Origin: Rhodoferax sp. OV413 | GTDB lineage: Bacteria; Pseudomonadota; Gammaproteobacteria; Burkholderiales; Burkholderiaceae_C | DNA: 39,532 nt | Direction: 5' to 3' | NCBI RefSeq assembly: GCF_945881795.1 | Contig: NZ_CAMCVG010000013.1 | Coordinates: 1 to 39,532, forward strand | Shown here: in pieces, positions 36,523 through 39,532 of the stretch | Position numbering within the stretch: the stretch's first letter is position 1 | How the letters are laid out: each line of letters starts with the position of its first letter | Program-made: the position numbers and the translations under genes | Notes under the pieces: generated by a model | The model's input: the letters and a program-made list of their open reading frames with translations, nothing else | Databases searched by the model: none | Told to the model about the DNA's origin: nothing

Positions 36523-37056
36523 ATGGCAAAAGTAGCAGTGGTTTTTCATTCCGGTTACGGTCACACCCAACGCGTGGCGCAATTCGTGGCCGAAGGTGCC
36601 AGCGCCGAGCTGATCACCATCGACGCCAATGGCGACATCACCGATGACCAATGGACCACTCTGGATGCCGCTGACGCCGTTATCTTCGGCTCGCCCACCT
36701 ACATGGGCATGGCCTCCTGGCAGTTCAAGAAGTTTGCCGATGCGTCGAGCAAGCGTTGGTTCACCACCGCCTGGAAAGACAAAGTGGCCGGCGGCTTCAC
36801 CATCTCTGCCAGCCCCAGCGGGGACAAGCTGTCCACCCTCCAGTATTTCATCACCCTGTCCCAGCAGCACGGCATGATCTGGGTCGGTCAGCCCGCCATG
36901 AACGACGGCACCATCAACCGCATCGGTTCCAACTCCGGCGTGATGGCCCAAGTCGGCCCCACCAGCCCTGCGGAAGACATTCCGCAAGGCGACCTGGACA
37001 CCGCAAAGGCTTACGGCCAGCGCATCGCAGCCATCACCGCCAAGTTCAAGGCTTAA
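36523..37056 (+). CDS. Flavodoxin-fold NAD(P)H-dependent oxidoreductase (WrbA-like)
   Basis: The 177-residue FMN protein has the phosphate-binding loop FHSGYGHTQRVA (8-19) and a second FMN loop GSPTYMGMASWQFKKFAD (57-74). It resembles NAD(P)H:quinone oxidoreductases of the WrbA type, which carry out two-electron reduction of quinones to avoid radical formation. It lacks part of the WrbA-specific insert, so I do not give the symbol. AGGAG precedes the ATG. A terminator follows it. It is co-directional with the pirin gene. Confidence 0.87.
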   Translation: MAKVAVVFHSGYGHTQRVAQFVAEGASAELITIDANGDITDDQWTTLDAADAVIFGSPTYMGMASWQFKKFADASSKRWFTTAWKDKVAGGFTISASPSGDKLSTLQYFITLSQQHGMIWVGQPAMNDGTINRIGSNSGVMAQVGPTSPAEDIPQGDLDTAKAYGQRIAAITAKFKA

Positions 37057-37081
37057 TCCGGTACTCCGGTTCTCCGGCAGT

Positions 37082-37110
37082 AAAAAGCCCGCATCAGCGG
37101 GTTTTTTTTT
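37082..37110. terminator. Rho-independent terminator between wrbA-like gene and receiver gene
   Basis: CCCGC and GCGGG with a 4-base loop are flanked by A5 on one side and T9 on the other. It therefore can act in both directions and ends the wrbA transcript on the plus strand and the chemotaxis cluster on the minus strand. The receiver stop codon overlaps its T run. Confidence 0.88.
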
Positions 37111-37609
37111 ATGCTTCGGGGGCTTCGCCGGCGGGTCCGTCGTCGGCGGGCGGGGTGGCGTCGTCAATACGGCCCGTGGGCAATACCGCGGCTCCCATGT
37201 CCACCGGGCCATCGGCGCCCATGGCCACGGTGGGCGAGAGTTGCAGGGGCACCAGCTTGTTGACCCGCTCAATGATCTGCTTGGCCTCAAATGGCTTGGT
37301 CAGGTAGTCGCGCACACCCATGCGGGCAATCGCCACTACGGTTTCTGCCGTCTTGTTGGCGGTCAGCATCATCACCTTGGTCTTCTTGAGCAAGCCTTCT
37401 TCTTTCATGGCCTGGAGCACGTCCATGCCATTCATGCCGGGCATGTTGTAGTCCAGAATCACCAGGGCCGGGTTGTATTTGTCCATCATCTTCATGGCAA
37501 TCATGCCGTTCTCGGCCTCGTACAAATTGCACTCGTAGCCGGCCAGCGAACGGGCTACCGCCCTGCGGACCATGCCACTGTCATCGACGATCAGGATGTT
37601 GGGATTCAT
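37109..37609 (-). CDS. CheY-like single-domain response regulator (receiver 3)
   Basis: The 166-residue protein is one receiver domain (1-122) with the complete switch set: Asp9 and Asp10, phosphorylated Asp53 in ILDYNMPGMNG, Thr83 and Lys105 in LTKPF. It has a C-terminal tail of about 45 residues rich in Pro, Ala, Gly and Asp, with no output domain. It is the last gene of the cluster, 38 bases after receiver 2, and ends in a terminator. It likely relays phosphate from a histidine kinase outside the window to a flagellar motor, pilus or second-messenger target. Confidence 0.93.
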   Translation of the reverse strand: MNPNILIVDDSGMVRRAVARSLAGYECNLYEAENGMIAMKMMDKYNPALVILDYNMPGMNGMDVLQAMKEEGLLKKTKVMMLTANKTAETVVAIARMGVRDYLTKPFEAKQIIERVNKLVPLQLSPTVAMGADGPVDMGAAVLPTGRIDDATPPADDGPAGEAPEA

Positions 37610-37647
37610 GGTGAGTTTCCTTGTCTAAGGGGAATTAAATAAGGTAA

Positions 37648-38043
37648 TCAGGAGCCTTCGGCACTCGAGCCGGTAGTGAGCCTTACCAGGCGCGAGGCCT
37701 TGGTGATGAGGTCGTCCGCCTGGAACGGCTTGGGCACATATTCATTCACGCCGGCACGCGCCATGGATACCACCAAGTCGGACTGTACGGCTGAGGTCAG
37801 CATCAAAACCTTCACGCCATCCAGCGCTGAGTCCGCACGAATCTCGCGCATAAATTCCAGCCCGTCCATCAGGGGCATGTTGTAGTCCAACACGATCAGG
37901 TCGGGTTGCACCTTGTGGGTCATTGTCAGCGCGGCCCGACCATCCGCTGCTTCAAACAGTTGGCAGTCATACCACTTGAATGCGGTTTTGACCGCCTTGC
38001 GGGCCATGCTGCTGTCGTCAACGATAAGAATTTTGAGAGTCAT
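37648..38043 (-). CDS. CheY-like single-domain response regulator (receiver 2)
   Basis: This 131-residue receiver has Asp9, Asp10, Asp53 (VLDYNMPLMDG), Thr83 and Lys105 (VPKPF), all conserved. It has almost no tail. It differs from its two neighbours in the motif SSMARKAVKTAFKWYDCQLFEAADG. The ATG at 38043 makes the receiver start at its usual position (MTLKILIVDD); the longer frame to 38175 is a shadow of receiver 1's end. It is 10 bases downstream of receiver 1. No clear ribosome-binding site is seen, so it may be translated by coupling. Confidence 0.92.
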   Translation of the reverse strand: MTLKILIVDDSSMARKAVKTAFKWYDCQLFEAADGRAALTMTHKVQPDLIVLDYNMPLMDGLEFMREIRADSALDGVKVLMLTSAVQSDLVVSMARAGVNEYVPKPFQADDLITKASRLVRLTTGSSAEGS

Positions 38044-38053
38044 AGGAGCGTCT

Positions 38054-38494
38054 TTAAATAGGAGGAGGGGGTGCAGCCGGCGTCGCAGTGTCGCTCGTCG
38101 CGGGGGCAGGTGCTTCGGCCTTAGGTACCAGTGACACCAGCCGCGCCGCCTTGGTAACCAAGGTCTCGGCTTCAAAAGGTTTGGTGATGTAGTCCCGCAC
38201 CCCGAGCCTGCCCACGGCAGCTACCGTTTCCGGGTTCGAGTTGGCGGTCAGCATGATGACCTTGGTCCGCTTGAGCTGGGGGTCAGCGCGCAGGGCGACG
38301 AGCATTTCCAGTCCGTTCATCACCGGCATGTTGTAGTCCAGCACGATCAGGTCGGGCGGCGTTTGGCCCGCCGATTCCAGCGCGATTTGCCCGTTCTCGG
38401 CTTCCACCACGTCGCAGGCAAAGGGCGCAAACGCACGGCGCACCGCTTTGCGCACCATGCCGCTGTCGTCGACGCTAAGAATACGTACGCTCAT
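38054..38494 (-). CDS. CheY-like single-domain response regulator (receiver 1)
   Basis: The 146-residue receiver has Asp9, Asp10, Asp53 (VLDYNMPVMNG), Thr83 and Lys105 (ITKPF). An Ala/Pro-rich tail follows (KAEAPAPATSD ... APPPPI). Its start overlaps the cheX stop as ATGA. It is closer in motif to receiver 3 (both have DDSGMVR and LGVRDY/MGVRDY) than to receiver 2, so receivers 1 and 3 look like a duplication. Confidence 0.93.
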   Translation of the reverse strand: MSVRILSVDDSGMVRKAVRRAFAPFACDVVEAENGQIALESAGQTPPDLIVLDYNMPVMNGLEMLVALRADPQLKRTKVIMLTANSNPETVAAVGRLGVRDYITKPFEAETLVTKAARLVSLVPKAEAPAPATSDTATPAAPPPPI

Positions 38495-38970
38495 GGCTCG
38501 AGACGCAGCGCCAGGTTAAGAACCAGTGGCAGGCCTGCGCAGTGCCACACGCCCTTGTATTCGGGGTTGTCCAGCAGCGTGGTGTTCCAGTCGCCCGAGC
38601 CTTGCTGGACTTCTGGCACGCTCAGGTCGTTGGAATAGCCGCCTTTAGAGAGTGCCTGCCCGATCTGGCCCGCCAGCATGTTGCAGATTTCGCCGGCCAC
38701 ATCGGCCTTGTCCTCGGCGGCAATGTCATCGTCTTCGCTGCCGCCCACCATGAGTGCCACCAGCTTGTTGGCCAGAGCGTCGGGCATGGCCAGGCTCAGG
38801 TTGCCCTGCACGCGGCTGCCTGTGATGTGCACTGTGCCCGCGAGGTGCGAGGCATAGCCCTCGATGACAGGGCTGGGTTTGCTCACCGGCTCGGCGTCCA
38901 GTCCGAATTGAACGCGCAACACTTCGGTCACGGCGTTTTCAACAATGGGTCCGGCGGCGATGGGATGCAT
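38491..38970 (-). CDS. cheX: CheX/CheC-family chemotaxis phosphatase-like protein
   Basis: The 159-residue protein has the CheX signature E-x-x-N at 94-97 (ADVAGEICNMLAGQ), where Glu and Asn catalyse CheY-P hydrolysis. GNLSLAMPDALANKLVALMVGG matches the preceding beta-alpha unit. It probably dephosphorylates one or more of the receivers that follow. AGGAAACAAA just upstream of the ATG at 38970 supports this start. It sits between cheB and the receivers and overlaps receiver 1 by 4 bases. Confidence 0.88.
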   Translation of the reverse strand: MHPIAAGPIVENAVTEVLRVQFGLDAEPVSKPSPVIEGYASHLAGTVHITGSRVQGNLSLAMPDALANKLVALMVGGSEDDDIAAEDKADVAGEICNMLAGQIGQALSKGGYSNDLSVPEVQQGSGDWNTTLLDNPEYKGVWHCAGLPLVLNLALRLEP

Positions 38971-38989
38971 TTTGTTTCCTGGTTGCGGT

Positions 38990-39532
38990 TTATTTTGCCA
39001 AGGCCTGCACGATGGCATGCGGCATGTGGCTCAAGGGAAGTACCTGCTCGGCCGCGCCCAGCTTAATGGCAGCCTGCGGCATGCCGAAGACGACGCTGGT
39101 GCGCTCGTCCTGCGCCATGGTTCTGGCACCGGCGGAGCGCAGCGCCAGCAGGCCGCGGGCGCCGTCTACCCCCATGCCGGTCAGCAAGGCGGCTACTGCA
39201 TCGCGCCCGGCCAGCTCAGCCGCCGAGCGGAACAAAATGTCCACCGCAGGCCGGCAGTGGTGCACCGGCGGCGACACGGTGAGCTTGACGCGGTAGCCGC
39301 GGGCGCTTGGTACCAGCACCAAATGCTTGTTGCCCGGCGCAATCAGGCAGGTGTTGCTCACCAGGTCTTCGCCGTCTTCGGCTTCGCGGACCGGAAACGG
39401 GCACAGCTCATCCAGATGCTGGGCCATGGTGCGCGAAAAGTTGGCCGGAATATGCTGCACCACCACCATCGGCGGCAGGCCCTCGGGCAGGTGGGGCAGC
39501 AGGTATTTGAGCGCCTCCACGCCGCCGGTGGA
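38990..39532 (-). CDS. cheB: CheB-type methylesterase, C-terminal part (5' end outside window)
   Basis: The frame runs off the right edge. The 180 visible residues begin with STGGVEALKYLL, which contains the nucleophilic Ser of the catalytic triad. The His is in VVVQHIPANFS and the Asp in ALLTGMGVDGARGL. This is the catalytic domain of the protein-glutamate methylesterase that resets chemoreceptors. The N-terminal receiver domain lies beyond the window, if it is present. The cheX gene starts 19 bases after its stop. Confidence 0.93.
   Translation of the reverse strand, partial: STGGVEALKYLLPHLPEGLPPMVVVQHIPANFSRTMAQHLDELCPFPVREAEDGEDLVSNTCLIAPGNKHLVLVPSARGYRVKLTVSPPVHHCRPAVDILFRSAAELAGRDAVAALLTGMGVDGARGLLALRSAGARTMAQDERTSVVFGMPQAAIKLGAAEQVLPLSHMPHAIVQALAK

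Overview
The window is a chromosomal segment of a betaproteobacterium, most likely a member of the Comamonadaceae (Rhodoferax/Acidovorax-like). This rests on the protein flavour throughout: long RpoD with a Lys/Ala-rich N-terminus, PabB-PabC fusion, ComFB-like protein beside rpoD, and MCP and CheY-like genes of the family type. It also rests on a short interspersed repeat whose style I associate with that family. The taxonomic call is inference from memory of protein families, not a database result. No rRNA, tRNA, CRISPR array, insertion sequence or prophage is visible. With the starts chosen here no gap between features exceeds 300 bases.

Layout. 1-1.8 kb: 3' part of an acyl-CoA dehydrogenase gene, then a nitronate monooxygenase. 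1.8-7.6 kb, minus strand: a heat-shock block read grpE, dnaK, dnaJ, trhO, preceded by an FKBP-type prolyl isomerase and a small HxlR-like regulator. Sigma-32-like promoters lie before grpE and dnaK, and strong hairpins lie before dnaK and between dnaK and dnaJ. 7.8-12.7 kb: a ComFB-like gene faces rpoD, which follows dnaG. 12.8-15.7 kb: a carboxymuconolactone-decarboxylase-like gene, a small XRE regulator, the ketoacid CoA-transferase pair scoAB and a small membrane protein. 15.7-18.4 kb, minus: a DapA-like aldolase, a degraded remnant of a TRAP-transporter large permease, and a succinate-semialdehyde dehydrogenase; together these look like a decayed catabolic operon.

18.6-24.7 kb: alaS, a thioredoxin-like gene divergent from the ferredoxin-NADP reductase gene fpr, then a tightly overlapping minus-strand trio (Cys-rich mini-protein, DUF3429 membrane protein, TIGR03643 protein), a DUF2237 gene and a periplasmic lipocalin. 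24.7-30.7 kb: dinG, a fused pabB-pabC, an RluA-type pseudouridine synthase and trmB. 31-32.7 kb: a methyl-accepting chemotaxis protein. 32.7-37.1 kb: gluQ overlapping a renalase-like FAD enzyme, then a LysR regulator divergent from a pirin gene and a WrbA-like flavoprotein. 37.1-39.5 kb, minus: a chemotaxis cluster cheB (cut by the window edge), cheX and three single-domain receivers.

The most useful unusual signals are these: (i) a short interspersed repeat with five recognisable copies, one inside trmB and one forming the 3' ends of two convergent genes; (ii) the TRAP-permease remnant; (iii) the ATGA-coupled trio with a six-cysteine mini-protein; (iv) the cheB-cheX-three-receiver cluster; (v) trhO directly behind dnaJ. 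Most of the rest is ordinary housekeeping sequence.
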